From: Tenericutes bacterium ADurb.Bin239 | GTDB lineage: Bacteria > Bacillota_I > Bacilli_A > RFN20 > CAG-826 | DNA: 58,414 nt | Reading direction: 5' to 3' | Assembly: GCA_002069815.1 (NCBI GenBank) | Contig: MWCB01000006.1 | Span: 1-58,414 of the forward strand | Part shown: positions 44,385 to 54,672 of the stretch, one piece after another | Position numbering within the stretch: position 1 is the first letter of the stretch | How the letters are laid out: the number at the start of each line of letters is the position of its first letter | Notes under the pieces: model-generated | What the model saw: the letters and a program-made list of their open reading frames with translations, nothing else | Database searches by the model: none | Told to the model about the DNA's origin: nothing | Position numbers and translations under genes: made by a program

Positions 44385-44427
44385 GGCCTACCTCCTTTCG
44401 TGCATACATATGGGTCATCGCGCTACC

Positions 44428-45828
44428 CTATAAGATACGGGAGCCGTCAATATCAAAGAGATAGAAGCGTTTGGGATAAACTTTAATCACTTTATCTTTA
44501 ACTTTATGACGTTCTTCCGCGGGGATAATTACGCGAATGCGGTGTTTTTGACCAACAACATTAGCGACGATAGTAATATCGCGACCAATGTGTTCAATAT
44601 AGAGCACTTCGACATCAATGGCAGGATTTTCGTTTTTATCAAGCGTAAATGCTTCAGGACGAACGCCAATCTTAACATCACGATCAGCGCCCGCTTCAAC
44701 AATAAACTTACCGACTTCTTCTTCAAAGTCACCATAAGTCATACGGTAGCCACCACCAACAATAGCTTCATAAATACTTTCAAGATTAACTTCGCCTTCA
44801 ATGACTTTCGGGACGAATTTATGTTTTTTCTTCGGTGCTAATTTAGCAAAGAATTCTTTAATTCCTTTTTTCTTTGGTTCTTCTTCAACTACTACTGGTT
44901 CTTCTTCAACGTACTCAACGCCTAAACTAGTAAAGTAATCAGCTTTCGTACCATTATAACCGCCTTCAACCGCGACATCGTAAATTCTTTCGTCAAAGAA
45001 ATCAAACTTTCCTTTTGATGTAAGGCCTTTATGATAAACATTGCCGTGTAACAAGACACGACCATTCTTTAGTTCACCATCAAAGATATTAATCGCAGGA
45101 GAACCTAAGAATTTCGCGACAAATAAGTTAACTGGTTCTTCATACACTGTTTGCGGAGCGTCAATTTGGTGAACGACACCACGGCGCATAACAACGATGA
45201 AGTCACTAATACTCATTGCTTCTTCTTGGTCGTGGGTAACAAAAATAGTAGTAACTTTCGTATCCCGTTGAATCCGGCGAATTTCTTCACGAGTTTGAAG
45301 CCGCAACCGTGCGTCTAAGTTTGATAGTGGTTCGTCAAGTAATAAAACTTGCGGCCGTTTAGAAAGCGCACGAGCAATGGCAACCCGTTGTTGTTGACCA
45401 CCTGATAATTGTTTGGGTAGGCGGTCGAGCAAGTTCCCAATATCGACTAAATTAGCGACTTCTTGAGCAATTTGCTCCATTTCGGTTTTTTCAAGTTTCG
45501 GCCGCACATTTTCAAGTGGGAATGTAATATTTTGCCGAACTGTGAAATGCGGATATAGCGCATAGTTTTGAAACACTAAACCGATTCCGCGGTTTTCGGG
45601 GGGAACATCAGTAACATCACGATCACCAAACCAAATCTTACCAGCGGTGGGCTTGTGTAATCCGGCGATCATGTAGAGAGTCGTTGATTTTCCACAACCT
45701 GAAGGTCCTAAAAGCCCAACAAGCTTACCATCTGGAATTGTAAAATTCATCTGGTCAACAGCTTTGACGACGGGAGCTCCTTTGACTCCAGGGAAGTGTT
45801 TCGATAGATTATCAAGTCTAACTTCCAT
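44428..45828 (-). CDS. Carbohydrate ABC transporter ATPase, MalK/UgpC type with internal insertion
   Basis: The 466 residues contain a full ABC domain: Walker A GPSGCGKST (41-49), signature LSGGQQQRVA (141-150), Walker B VLLLDEPLSN (161-170), H-loop VTHD (197-200). A TOBE/MalK regulatory domain follows, with GVRPEAF at 388-394. The protein is about 100 residues longer than usual because of an insertion at about 280-385. The insertion contains a repeated segment (IYDVAVEGGY at 282 and IYEAIVGGGY at 352) around an acidic then lysine-rich linker. It is the first gene of the sugar operon, with a GCAGGAGG site. Confidence 0.94.
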   Translation of the reverse strand: MEVRLDNLSKHFPGVKGAPVVKAVDQMNFTIPDGKLVGLLGPSGCGKSTTLYMIAGLHKPTAGKIWFGDRDVTDVPPENRGIGLVFQNYALYPHFTVRQNITFPLENVRPKLEKTEMEQIAQEVANLVDIGNLLDRLPKQLSGGQQQRVAIARALSKRPQVLLLDEPLSNLDARLRLQTREEIRRIQRDTKVTTIFVTHDQEEAMSISDFIVVMRRGVVHQIDAPQTVYEEPVNLFVAKFLGSPAINIFDGELKNGRVLLHGNVYHKGLTSKGKFDFFDERIYDVAVEGGYNGTKADYFTSLGVEYVEEEPVVVEEEPKKKGIKEFFAKLAPKKKHKFVPKVIEGEVNLESIYEAIVGGGYRMTYGDFEEEVGKFIVEAGADRDVKIGVRPEAFTLDKNENPAIDVEVLYIEHIGRDITIVANVVGQKHRIRVIIPAEERHKVKDKVIKVYPKRFYLFDIDGSRIL

Positions 45829-45920
45829 ATTTCCTCCTGCAGATTGTCTGCTACGTTTATTTTATAATATCACATGATCATTGATTTTGACCATTGTTTT
45901 ATTATCAGCATTACTACAAA

Positions 45921-46907
45921 TTAATCATCTTGATTAAAGGGCATTTTCTTGCGTAACTCTTTTTCGCGGCTTTCCGCTTTACGACGATCAACTTCAATTA
46001 AGCGTTGCGCTAGTTCTTTGCGATACACTGTTTCTTCATTTACATTTTTGAACACAAGCGTAGCTTTTTTATCAGCGACAAGAGTAGCTGCTAGGTGGTC
46101 AAACATACTTTTTTGTGACTTAGAAAAGAAACACATGAGATAAGAAATAAGACTAAACGGAACGAAGAAAAAGACAAAACCAAAGAAAAATATAGCGAAA
46201 TTGCGCATGTTTGCTTGCAAAGCGGTCATTTTATATCCTAAGCGATTTAAGATGATAGTACTTGTGATTACTTTACCTAAAGTCGCTTTATCTTTCCTAA
46301 AATTAGGAATAATGACAATCATAATAAAAGCACTAACTAAATAACTACTAGCGATTGCATAAAAGATAAGCGTTTCAACTTTTTTAATAAGGGCCATTGC
46401 TGCGGGATGATAGTCTAAGTGTTGATGGGCCTTTTCAATTTCAGCGCGATAAAAGATTTTCGCCGCTTCTTCTTTCCCGTCTTTAATCGCTATGTCCCAC
46501 GGCGCTTCAGGGTTAACGATATCAAACACAAATAATGTTTCTTCACTTCCTTTTCCTAAAATAACCGTGTAATAATCTTCCGCAGTGTTAAATTCGTGGC
46601 CTTCCACTAAAATATCGGAATAACCACGTTCATATTCACCAGTCGCAAAATTTTCATCAACATAAAATGTATATAAGGCTTTAGGAAAGTGTTCATCATC
46701 TTTGATGATGTCGCCTTTTAAATCATAAAGTCCGCTTTTTATCGTTAAAACATAAATTTCACCCATAGCTTGATTAAGACCGTTTTTCTCCGCAATTAGC
46801 GAAGCAGGAATATATAAAAAAAGCGCGACTATTATCACAATAATCACATCAAGGAAACCAGCTAAGAAGCGTTTACCTCGCGTTTGTTTTACAACATAAT
46901 GATTCAT
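45921..46907 (-). CDS. RDD-family membrane protein, copy 1
   Basis: The 328 residues have the RDD-type first helix (RGKRFLAGFLDVIIVIIVALFLY). An unusually long extracytoplasmic stretch follows (about 37-180), then two further helices around DKATLGKVITS and LISYLMCFFSKSQKSMFDHLAAT. The C-terminus is charged and cytoplasmic. RDD proteins are poorly characterised; some are linked to ion transport or other membrane functions. Its ATG overlaps the stop of the other RDD gene by one base. Confidence 0.88.
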   Translation of the reverse strand: MNHYVVKQTRGKRFLAGFLDVIIVIIVALFLYIPASLIAEKNGLNQAMGEIYVLTIKSGLYDLKGDIIKDDEHFPKALYTFYVDENFATGEYERGYSDILVEGHEFNTAEDYYTVILGKGSEETLFVFDIVNPEAPWDIAIKDGKEEAAKIFYRAEIEKAHQHLDYHPAAMALIKKVETLIFYAIASSYLVSAFIMIVIIPNFRKDKATLGKVITSTIILNRLGYKMTALQANMRNFAIFFFGFVFFFVPFSLISYLMCFFSKSQKSMFDHLAATLVADKKATLVFKNVNEETVYRKELAQRLIEVDRRKAESREKELRKKMPFNQDD

Positions 46908-48034
46908 TAGGCGCCACTTTCTTCATCGAAACGTTCACTAAAGATTTCTTCATTAAAATCGCCTTCTGGAAGTACTGGTTTTAATGCATTTTGAACTTCG
47001 ATAAACTCTGCTTCATTGCTATAAACTTTCGAATTTAGTAAATCAATCACTTTTGTATTTGCAATAATGTCGTGCGCACTTCGGCGCTCGCGGTTAAAGG
47101 TCATAATCGTAATTGAAATGAATGGTAAAACAATGGGAATCAAAAGGTTACTAAGTAAGTTAATAACGAGAAAAGCAAAATAGCGTAGTAATAACCACCA
47201 CGCTCCTACTTTATAACCATGACGATTGGTAACTCCTAATTTTAATAACTTTTTGCCGAGTGTTTGTCCATGTTTAAAGAATAAAGGGAATACAAGAAAA
47301 ATAACTGAACTTGACACTACTAATAAAATAATATTCTCCTGAAGGTTAACTTTGTTAATGATTGTCATGTTTGGCCGTAAATTAAAAGCATTCACTGCTG
47401 CATTATAAATACGAGTGTTAAATTTATTAATAGCTTCCGCTGTTAAATCGGCTTTAAACTCTAAACCGGCGGGCACAAACGGATCAAACTCAGGGGCGGC
47501 CCCTTCACTACTACTAGCGGCACGCTTAATGGCTGGTTCTCCTTCTAAAACACTAACTTCGTAGATAGCTTCATCAGTTCCTACTTTTAAAACATTTTCA
47601 AAATACCATTCAACTGTGAATAAGTTTTGATTCTCGGCAGTGTCAGCAATTTCACCACTTGCTAATTTTGCTTCTTGTTCACCACGTAAAAATAACGTGT
47701 AAAACTTAAATGTACCCTCGCCACGTTTAGCATTAGGTAATTGGTTGGAACTAATTTTAACCGTATCAATATTACTCTCATCCTCAAGCAGCGGGTTTTC
47801 TAAAACAACGAGATGACTGCGTTTTTTATCGCGTTCATGCGCTCTAACCACGTTATCATAATCATAAACTTTATTGTAAATTGGATGCATCGCAACATAA
47901 TATAAAACATTCATGAAAATATACATGATTACTAAGTCTAGCAATACCGCTCCTGTTCGTTTTAAAGAACCACCTGGCACTACATCTAAGTTTGGTTGAA
48001 TTGTTTTCTTTTCTTTTTTCATGTTTTGATACAT
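46907..48034 (-). CDS. RDD-family membrane protein, copy 2
   Basis: The 375 residues have the same layout: LKRTGAVLLDLVIMYIFMNVLYYV as first helix, a large extracytoplasmic region (about 50-235), then the pair of RDD helices with the diagnostic HGQTLGKKLLKLGVTNRHG and RRSAHDIIANTKVID. Both RDD proteins are cotranscribed and may work as a pair. No clear ribosome binding site precedes this start; an alternative ATG lies 4 codons later. Confidence 0.87.
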   Translation of the reverse strand: MYQNMKKEKKTIQPNLDVVPGGSLKRTGAVLLDLVIMYIFMNVLYYVAMHPIYNKVYDYDNVVRAHERDKKRSHLVVLENPLLEDESNIDTVKISSNQLPNAKRGEGTFKFYTLFLRGEQEAKLASGEIADTAENQNLFTVEWYFENVLKVGTDEAIYEVSVLEGEPAIKRAASSSEGAAPEFDPFVPAGLEFKADLTAEAINKFNTRIYNAAVNAFNLRPNMTIINKVNLQENIILLVVSSSVIFLVFPLFFKHGQTLGKKLLKLGVTNRHGYKVGAWWLLLRYFAFLVINLLSNLLIPIVLPFISITIMTFNRERRSAHDIIANTKVIDLLNSKVYSNEAEFIEVQNALKPVLPEGDFNEEIFSERFDEESGA

Positions 48035-48088
48035 ACTATGCTACTAAAAAATATACGAAAATACAATTATTACGATAGAAGGGTAAAC

Positions 48089-48113
48089 AAAAAACTCCTC
48101 CAAGGAGGAGTTA
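48089..48113 (-). terminator. Terminator of tuf
   Basis: ACTCCTCC pairs with GGAGGAGT around a 2-base loop, followed by TTTTTG on the transcribed strand. Confidence 0.9.
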
Positions 48114-48132
48114 GTTGTTTAAGTGACTAATC

Positions 48133-49317
48133 TTATTTTAAAATTTCGGTAACAGTACCAGCACCAACAGTGCGGCCACCTTCACGAATGGAGAATTTGG
48201 TTCCATTTTCAATGGCGACTGGGTGAATGAGTTCAATGGTTAAAGTGACAGTATCGCCAGGCATAACCATTTGCACATCCGCGGGTAAGGTTACAACACC
48301 AGTAATGTCGGTGGTACGGAAGTAGAATTGTGGACGATAGTTCGATAAGAACGCAGTGTGACGGCCACCTTCTTCTTTCGTTAAGACGTAAACGGTACAG
48401 GTAAACTTGGTATGTGGTTTAACTGAACCTGGTTTCGCTAATACTTGACCACGTTCAACTTCATCACGAGCCACACCGCGGAGCAAGACACCAACGTTAT
48501 CGCCAGCTTGAGCAGTATCAAGTAACTTACGGAACATTTCTAAGCCAGTAACGACGGTTGATTTAGTGGGACGAATACCAACAATTTCCACTGGTTCGTT
48601 TAATTTAATCGTGCCACGTTCAACCCGACCCGTAACAACGGTCCCACGACCACTGATGGTCATGACGTCTTCGATGGGGAGTAAGAATGGACGATCAGTT
48701 AAACGATCTGGATTAGGAATATAAGTGTCGACAGCATCCATTAATTCAATAATTGCTTTTTCGGCATCAGCTTTTCCTTCTAAAGCATCACGAGCACTTC
48801 CGCGAATAATTGGGGTATCATCGCCTGGAAATCCATATTCATTAAGTAATTCACGAACTTCCATTTCAACGATATCAACGAGTTCTGGGTCGTCGACTAA
48901 GTCAACTTTATTTAAGAAGACGACAACATAAGGAACACCAACTTGACGGGCAAGTAAGATGTGTTCACGGGTTTGTGGCATAACACCATCAGTAGCTGCC
49001 ACGACGAGAATAGCTCCGTCCATTTGTGCGGCACCGGTAATCATGTTTTTAACATAGTCAGCGTGTCCCGGACAGTCGACGTGAGCATAGTGACGATTAG
49101 CGGTTTGATACTCTAAGTGTGAAGTATTAATTGTGATTCCGCGAGCCTTTTCTTCTGGTGCGCGGTCAATTTGATCATACGCTGTCGCCTTTGCGCCGCC
49201 TTGCACGGCGAGGACTTTGGTAATAGCTGCGGTTAAGGTTGTTTTACCGTGGTCAACGTGACCAATGGTACCAACGTTAACGTGGACTTTACTTCTGTCA
49301 AATCTTTCTTTTGCCAT
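48133..49317 (-). CDS. tuf: Elongation factor Tu
   Basis: This GTPase delivers aminoacyl-tRNA to the ribosome. The 394 residues are typical, with the P-loop [11 protein letters not shown], switch [18 protein letters not shown] and the C-terminal [27 protein letters not shown] precedes the ATG. It lies 107 bases after fusA with a TATAAT in between (plus 49351-49356), so it may have its own promoter as well as read-through from the str operon. Confidence 0.99.
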   Translation of the reverse strand: MAKERFDRSKVHVNVGTIGHVDHGKTTLTAAITKVLAVQGGAKATAYDQIDRAPEEKARGITINTSHLEYQTANRHYAHVDCPGHADYVKNMITGAAQMDGAILVVAATDGVMPQTREHILLARQVGVPYVVVFLNKVDLVDDPELVDIVEMEVRELLNEYGFPGDDTPIIRGSARDALEGKADAEKAIIELMDAVDTYIPNPDRLTDRPFLLPIEDVMTISGRGTVVTGRVERGTIKLNEPVEIVGIRPTKSTVVTGLEMFRKLLDTAQAGDNVGVLLRGVARDEVERGQVLAKPGSVKPHTKFTCTVYVLTKEEGGRHTAFLSNYRPQFYFRTTDITGVVTLPADVQMVMPGDTVTLTIELIHPVAIENGTKFSIREGGRTVGAGTVTEILK

Positions 49318-49350
49318 AATATTTTCCTCCTAACTTGTAGCGCTATTTTT

Positions 49351-49356
49351 ATTATA
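49351..49356 (-). promoter_or_regulatory. -10 element upstream of tuf
   Basis: TATAAT about 34 bases upstream of the tuf ATG; no convincing -35 at 16-18 bases. It suggests an internal promoter for tuf. Confidence 0.4.
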
Positions 49357-49424
49357 ACGCTATTAGTGTATAGCAATTTTAATTTTTTATCAAATCATTG
49401 TGCTATTTATATAGCATTTATGAA

Positions 49425-51506
49425 CTAGCGAGCGCTAATTCCTGTCTTCCTGATGATTTCGTCAGCAATAAAGCGTGGACATTCGCCATAGTGATCAAAA
49501 GTCATCATATATGTACCACGACCTTGGGTGAAACTACGTAAATCAGTAACGTAGCCAAACATTTCAGAAAGTGGTACTTCTGCATCAATAACTTTAGCGT
49601 TCCCGCGTTGGCTTTCTTCCTTCATTGCCCCGCGGCGACGCGCTAAGTCACTAAGAACATCACCATAATATTGCTCAGGAACGGTAATTTCAACTTTCAT
49701 AATTGGTTCAAGCAAGACTGGTTCTGCTAATTTAGCGGCTTCTTTAAGTGCCATCGATGCAGCGATTTTGTAGGCGGCTTCACTACTATCGACATCATGA
49801 TAACTTCCGTCAAATAACGTAGCTTTAATATCAATCACTTGATATCCACCCACTAAACCGCGGGCTAGTGCGTCTTTTAAACCTTCTTCGGTCGGTTTGA
49901 TGTATTCTTTAGGAACGACTCCCCCCACAATAGCGTCGACAAATTCGAAACCTTTACCAGGGTTAGGTTCAAAGCGGATCCAAACGTGTCCATATTGTCC
50001 GCGACCGCCTGATTGTTTAATATACTTACCTTCGCATTCTGCTTCTTGACTAATTGTTTCGCGATACCCCACCATTGGCGCACCAACATTAACATTAACC
50101 CCAAATTCACGGCGTAAGCGATCAACAAGGACGTCAAGATGTAGTTCCCCAACACCAGCGATGATTGTTTGACCAGTTTCAGGGTTAGTGGTGACTTTAA
50201 AAGTTGGATCTTCTTCCATAAGTTTAGTTAGACCATTTGTCATCTTGTCTTGATCCGCTCGTGTTTTTGGTTCAATTGCTTGTTCAATAACAGGTTCAGG
50301 GAACTCCATGCGTTCTAAGAGTAATTTCATCTTTTCATCACAAATCGTATCCCCAGTTGTAGTGTTTTTAAAACCAACAACTGCACCAATATCGCCAGCT
50401 TTAAGTTCAGTTACTTCTTCGCGATGGTTACTATGCATTAGCACTAAACGACTGATTCGTTCCCGTATGCCTTTAACGCTATTGTAAACATAAGATCCCG
50501 CTTTAATCGTCCCTGAATATACTCGGACATACGCTAAGCGACCAACAAAAGGGTCAGTAGCGATTTTAAAGGCTAATGCGGCTAGCGGGGCACTAGCGTC
50601 ACTTGGAGTAATTATTTCCGTACCATTAAGAAGTTCAGCAGTGGCGGGCGGAACATCAAGTGGACTTGGTAAGTAATCAACAACACCATCAAGAAGTGGT
50701 TGAATTCCTTTATTTTTATAAGCACTACCACAGAATACTGGGAAAAATTCACCAGTTAGAACAGCTTTGCGAATAACGCGTTTAATTTCAGAAACACTTG
50801 GAGTTTCGCCTTCTAAGACTTGAAGCATAAAATCGTCATCAAAGGCGGCAAGTTTTTCTATTAAGTTTTGTTTTGCAAGGTGCATAGCATCAATGTATTC
50901 AGCGGGTACTTTTTCGACAGAAACATGTTCAATATTATCATCATAGAAATATGTTTTTTCTTCAATAATATCAATGATTCCACGAAAATTGCTTTCAACA
51001 CCAATCGGAATTTGCACTGGTTGCGCGTTAGCGGCTAAGCGGCTGTGAAGAGTGCCGACCGCCATATTGAAATCAGCGCCAATTGCATCCATTTTATTGA
51101 CAAAAACGATGCGCGGAACATTATACTTTGTGCCTTGTCGCCACACAGTTTCTGTTTGGGGTTCAACCCCACTTTTAGCATCTAAAACCGTGACCGCGCC
51201 ATCAAGCACGCGTAGTGAGCGTTCCACTTCCACCGTAAAATCAACGTGTCCCGGGGTGTCGATGATATTAATGCGGTTTTCTTTCCAAAAAGCAGTGGTC
51301 GCGGCACTTGTAATCGTAATTCCGCGTTCTTTTTCTTGGGCCATCCAGTCCATTGCACTTTCACCTTCGTGCGTTTCACCGACTTTGTGTAAACGACCAG
51401 TATAGTAAAGAATACGCTCCGTAGTCGTTGTTTTCCCGGCGTCAATATGGGCCATAATTCCAATATTACGCGTATGTTGCAAATCAAATTTAGTTAAATC
51501 GGCCAT
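49425..51506 (-). CDS. fusA: Elongation factor G
   Basis: This translocase GTPase moves tRNA-mRNA through the ribosome. The 693 residues include the P-loop [15 protein letters not shown], switch [11 protein letters not shown] and NKMD. The domain IV motif [10 protein letters not shown] is intact. It follows rpsG by 8 bases, with a ribosome binding site (TAGGAGGATCC). Confidence 0.99.
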   Translation of the reverse strand: MADLTKFDLQHTRNIGIMAHIDAGKTTTTERILYYTGRLHKVGETHEGESAMDWMAQEKERGITITSAATTAFWKENRINIIDTPGHVDFTVEVERSLRVLDGAVTVLDAKSGVEPQTETVWRQGTKYNVPRIVFVNKMDAIGADFNMAVGTLHSRLAANAQPVQIPIGVESNFRGIIDIIEEKTYFYDDNIEHVSVEKVPAEYIDAMHLAKQNLIEKLAAFDDDFMLQVLEGETPSVSEIKRVIRKAVLTGEFFPVFCGSAYKNKGIQPLLDGVVDYLPSPLDVPPATAELLNGTEIITPSDASAPLAALAFKIATDPFVGRLAYVRVYSGTIKAGSYVYNSVKGIRERISRLVLMHSNHREEVTELKAGDIGAVVGFKNTTTGDTICDEKMKLLLERMEFPEPVIEQAIEPKTRADQDKMTNGLTKLMEEDPTFKVTTNPETGQTIIAGVGELHLDVLVDRLRREFGVNVNVGAPMVGYRETISQEAECEGKYIKQSGGRGQYGHVWIRFEPNPGKGFEFVDAIVGGVVPKEYIKPTEEGLKDALARGLVGGYQVIDIKATLFDGSYHDVDSSEAAYKIAASMALKEAAKLAEPVLLEPIMKVEITVPEQYYGDVLSDLARRRGAMKEESQRGNAKVIDAEVPLSEMFGYVTDLRSFTQGRGTYMMTFDHYGECPRFIADEIIRKTGISAR

Positions 51507-51514
51507 GGATCCTC

Positions 51515-51985
51515 CTAGTACCGATAGTGGGCGTAAGCTTTGTTGGCTTCTGCCATCTTGTGAGTATCATCGCGTCGTTTGACTGATGCACCCGTGCCAT
51601 TAGCAGCGTCAATAATTTCGGCTGCGAGTCTTTCTTCCATTGTTCTTTCGTTCCGTAAGCGTGAATAGTTCACTAACCAACGGAGCCCTAGCGTTGTTTT
51701 ACGTTCGGGGCTAACATCAGTGGGAACTTGATAGTTTTGTCCACCAACCCGCCGTACCTTAAGTTCAACTTCAGGCATAATATTACTAATTGCCGTTGCA
51801 AAAACGTCCATAGCTGGTTGTCCCGTTTTCTTTTCAATGCGCTCAAAGGCATTATAAAGAATCGTTTGCGCCGTACCACGCTTTCCATCAAACATAATTT
51901 TATTAATTAAGCGGGTTACAAGCTTTGAGTGATAAATTGGATCGGGTAGTACGTCACGTTTCGCAACACTTCCTTTACGAGGCAT
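51515..51985 (-). CDS. rpsG: 30S ribosomal protein S7
   Basis: The 156 residues [11 protein letters not shown] to YAHYRY are a full-length S7, which organises the 3' domain of 16S rRNA and in other bacteria represses its own operon. The start MPRKG is supported by GGAGG 7 bases upstream; the frame opens 7 codons earlier. It lies between rpsL and fusA as in the standard str operon. Confidence 0.98.
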   Translation of the reverse strand: MPRKGSVAKRDVLPDPIYHSKLVTRLINKIMFDGKRGTAQTILYNAFERIEKKTGQPAMDVFATAISNIMPEVELKVRRVGGQNYQVPTDVSPERKTTLGLRWLVNYSRLRNERTMEERLAAEIIDAANGTGASVKRRDDTHKMAEANKAYAHYRY

Positions 51986-52027
51986 ATCGTTTCCTCCTTC
52001 CTTCAAGATAAGTGATTTTTAAATGTA

Positions 52028-52453
52028 TTAATGATGATCAGCGGTATGTGGTCGTTTGGTTCCGTATTGACTGCGACCTTGGCGTCGACCTTCTACTCCC
52101 GCCGTATCTAATGTACCGCGGACGATGTGATAGCGGACCCCTGGCAAGTCTTTGACTCGGCCCCCACGAATTAATACCGTGCTGTGTTCTTGTAAGTTAT
52201 GTCCTTCTCCACCGATGTAGGCTGTAACTTCATGACCGTTTGACAGCCGAACCCGTGCGTATTTACGTAACGCTGAGTTTGGTTTCTTGGGGGTCATTGT
52301 TCCAACCCGAGTACACACTCCACGTTTTTGGGACGCAAATTGGTTAACTTCGCGACGTTTGAGTGAATTCCATCGTTTAGTAAGAGCCGGTGATTTTGAT
52401 TTATACACTTGCTTTTTGCGACCTTGACGCACTAATTGATTAATTGTTGGCAT
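52028..52453 (-). CDS. rpsL: 30S ribosomal protein S12
   Basis: The 141 residues start at [11 protein letters not shown], preceded by AAGGAGAACAATGG. The conserved decoding loops [11 protein letters not shown] and [12 protein letters not shown] are present with the lysines found in streptomycin-sensitive strains. It is the first gene of the str operon. The leader between the promoter and this gene is about 100 bases with two hairpins. Confidence 0.98.
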   Translation of the reverse strand: MPTINQLVRQGRKKQVYKSKSPALTKRWNSLKRREVNQFASQKRGVCTRVGTMTPKKPNSALRKYARVRLSNGHEVTAYIGGEGHNLQEHSTVLIRGGRVKDLPGVRYHIVRGTLDTAGVEGRRQGRSQYGTKRPHTADHH

Positions 52454-52489
52454 CCATTGTTCTCCTTTCTTCAAATCTTCTTTTTGTTA

Positions 52490-52544
52490 CTTGACACACA
52501 ACCGGGTGTATCAAGGTTTTTGTTTTAAAAACGACCTAAAGGTC
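52490..52544 (-). promoter_or_regulatory. Structured leader of the str operon
   Basis: In the transcript a 12-base dyad GACCTTTAGGTC (plus 52533-52544) followed by GTTTTT precedes a longer hairpin. The longer one is CTTGATACAC pairing with GTGTGTCAAG (plus 52490-52515), ten base pairs with one G-U and a CCGGTT loop. The first resembles a weak terminator. This layout suggests attenuation or autoregulation by a ribosomal protein. Confidence 0.45.
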
Positions 52545-52557
52545 ATTGCACTTTGAT

Positions 52558-52586
52558 ATTATATGGACAAAGCTAAATAATGTCAA
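52558..52586 (-). promoter_or_regulatory. Promoter of the str operon
   Basis: A consensus TTGACA (plus 52581-52586) and TATAAT (plus 52558-52563) are exactly 17 bases apart. The start site falls near 52551, giving a leader of about 98 bases. Confidence 0.9.
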
Positions 52587-52683
52587 CAAATAACTGTAAT
52601 TTATTACAGAGAATGTTAATCATAATCTGTATCTCTGTGCGAAGTATAAGTAAAGAATAGGATATATCAACCTATTATAAAGA

Positions 52684-52712
52684 CAAAAAGGTCGGATTTT
52701 GAATCCAACCTT
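52684..52712 (-). terminator. Terminator of surface protein gene 1
   Basis: AAGGTTGGAT pairs with ATCCGACCTT (one G-U) around a short loop, followed by TTT on the transcribed strand. Confidence 0.85.
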
Positions 52713-52748
52713 AATCTATGTAGACTTTTTTATAACTAATAAATTTGA

Positions 52749-54467
52749 TTAACTATAACGGCGTTTCTTTGATAATAATTTGAAACCCGCCAAAGAAATT
52801 AAAGCCACCACGCCGAGAAGACTAATAATAGGGATATTGTTTGTGTCACTATTACTTACTAGCGGAGCACCACTTGGAGGAATGGTCCGATCCAAGAAAT
52901 TCTCAAACATTACGGTTCCGTATTTTTTCACAATATAGTCATAACGAGCCATCGCTTGCGCCAATAAGTCGCCATTAGGATTTGCAACAGCAGTCTTTAA
53001 ATAAGTTTTTACGTCGGATTCGACTAAATCATATTGATTTCTTAATGTGTCGTTCCAATCTGCTGAATTTAAATTTAACGCCGACCCTGTCGCATCACAC
53101 GTTGCGGTATGATTAAGAATCTGTATCCCAAATAATGTTGCTTTATGATGGACTTCACTAACAGCACTCCATGTTTCTGTTACTTGATTGTAAACGTTTT
53201 TACCTAGTTCCCACACTATATCTGCCGTTTTAACATTCGCGGCATCCGGTAAACCATTATTAAAAATCACATTTTCGGGCAGATGCGTGCTAGGGAAAAA
53301 CCACGAATAATAGCCGTGTCCATAGTTAGCCATTGCTGCACCAGGCCATTCGCCCGTTACTTGGCGACCATCACCATCCCATGTATAAAGATAAACATCA
53401 CCACTTGAAATAGCGTGATTTGGGTCATAGAACACTAAAGTTGTATCTTGTGATTCAACATATTTCCCGTATAACGTTAAATCAGCGGTTAATAGACCTG
53501 GCTCATAAGCAATCGTTAATTCAGAATCCGTGTACCAACCCGCAAAACGTTTATTAGCACGACGAATATAGCACGGTTCATAAGTTAATCCGTCTACTGC
53601 CATTTCTTTATCAATAACTGTTGTCCCATCATACTTAGTAACTGTTTTATATGTTGAACCAGCGTTATGGAAGAAGATTTGTTTAGCGACCATATCCACC
53701 ACTACTTGATAATTACCAGCAACTTTAACTTTTACGTTATCACTACCTATTGCTTTTTCAATAGCGGTGCCGGCGGTTGATTTAGCGGTATTAAACATAT
53801 CAAAGCCAAATCCACCAAGCCATGTTTTATAAATATAAATTTTAAATTCGTTGGCACTAAAGGCCCGTGTTAAAGCCATATAGCGACCATCAAAACCACC
53901 AATAGAGGTAAGTCGATTCGCCGCGATATTTTGATTAGGATCGCCCCAACCATCAAGCGCATCGCCAACAGCAATATAAGCACTCGTCCCTGACAGCGGG
54001 AAAGAAGCAGCATCATAATCAACCGTAAAGCGATAATCTCCCGCTGGTGAAGATTCACTACCATCTGGATTATAAACTTTAATTGTTATAGTGCCTGGAT
54101 AGAGTATAGCAAAGTCATCAACACCAAAAGAAACAACATAGTCCCAAGCATTAGAATTAGCGGGGTCATAACCTTCAGCGTTAAAACGTTGATGCGGATT
54201 AACACCTTTTTTAATAAGTTGATAACGACCTGAATCAGTAATAGTCGTCGTTAAAGTATAAATATCTGAGCCCGCCTCTGTTTCACTAAATTCATAAGTC
54301 GCGGAATTTTCGTCCCACCCAATTGCATCACCCGCTAAGACAGGAATATCTGTAGCAGCTTGCGCTATTAGGCTATTTTTGCCGAGTAATGGATTAATAA
54401 TGGCACTGCCAAGCAGTGTAGCGATAGCAAATTTAAAGAGTCTCCTTTTATTATTTTTGTTCATCAA
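52749..54467 (-). CDS. Membrane-anchored surface protein with starch-binding-like modules, paralog 1
   Basis: The 572 residues have a signal peptide (about 1-38, ending AQAA). Two beta-rich modules follow (about 40-150, with YPGTITIKVYNPDGSE; and about 160-265, with YIAVGDALDGWG...NEFKIYIYKTWLGGFGF) resembling starch-binding modules of SusE/F type. Then come an InlB-like repeat (KRFAGWYTDSELTIAYEPG...LTLYGKYV) and a CBM26-like module (VYLYTWDGDG, EWPGAAM, NVIFNNG). A helical domain with CDATG is followed by a C-terminal membrane helix and KKRR. It is therefore exported and anchored, most likely to bind alpha-glucans. No catalytic domain is seen. It is monocistronic, with GGAGG before the start. 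Confidence 0.88.
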   Translation of the reverse strand: MMNKNNKRRLFKFAIATLLGSAIINPLLGKNSLIAQAATDIPVLAGDAIGWDENSATYEFSETEAGSDIYTLTTTITDSGRYQLIKKGVNPHQRFNAEGYDPANSNAWDYVVSFGVDDFAILYPGTITIKVYNPDGSESSPAGDYRFTVDYDAASFPLSGTSAYIAVGDALDGWGDPNQNIAANRLTSIGGFDGRYMALTRAFSANEFKIYIYKTWLGGFGFDMFNTAKSTAGTAIEKAIGSDNVKVKVAGNYQVVVDMVAKQIFFHNAGSTYKTVTKYDGTTVIDKEMAVDGLTYEPCYIRRANKRFAGWYTDSELTIAYEPGLLTADLTLYGKYVESQDTTLVFYDPNHAISSGDVYLYTWDGDGRQVTGEWPGAAMANYGHGYYSWFFPSTHLPENVIFNNGLPDAANVKTADIVWELGKNVYNQVTETWSAVSEVHHKATLFGIQILNHTATCDATGSALNLNSADWNDTLRNQYDLVESDVKTYLKTAVANPNGDLLAQAMARYDYIVKKYGTVMFENFLDRTIPPSGAPLVSNSDTNNIPIISLLGVVALISLAGFKLLSKKRRYS

Positions 54468-54524
54468 TCACACCTCCTTTTTAAAAGTACTTTAAAACAT
54501 TACTGAGACTTTATTCTCATTTAC

Positions 54525-54553
54525 AATATACAACTTATGATTTTTATTTACAA
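54525..54553 (-). promoter_or_regulatory. Promoter of surface protein gene 1
   Basis: TTGTAA (plus 54548-54553) and TATATT (plus 54525-54530) are 17 bases apart. Confidence 0.6.
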
Positions 54554-54588
54554 TAACGGTGATGAACAAATATTCATAAATTGATAAA

Positions 54589-54619
54589 GAAAAAAGGGTC
54601 AATATTTAATTCGACCCTA
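54589..54619 (-). terminator. Terminator of surface protein gene 2
   Basis: AGGGTC pairs with GACCCT on the transcribed strand, followed by TTTTT. Confidence 0.75.
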
Positions 54620-54672
54620 TGTAAAAAGGAATAGTAATTAGTTTTTCCAAAAACCATTGATTCTTTAGTCGT

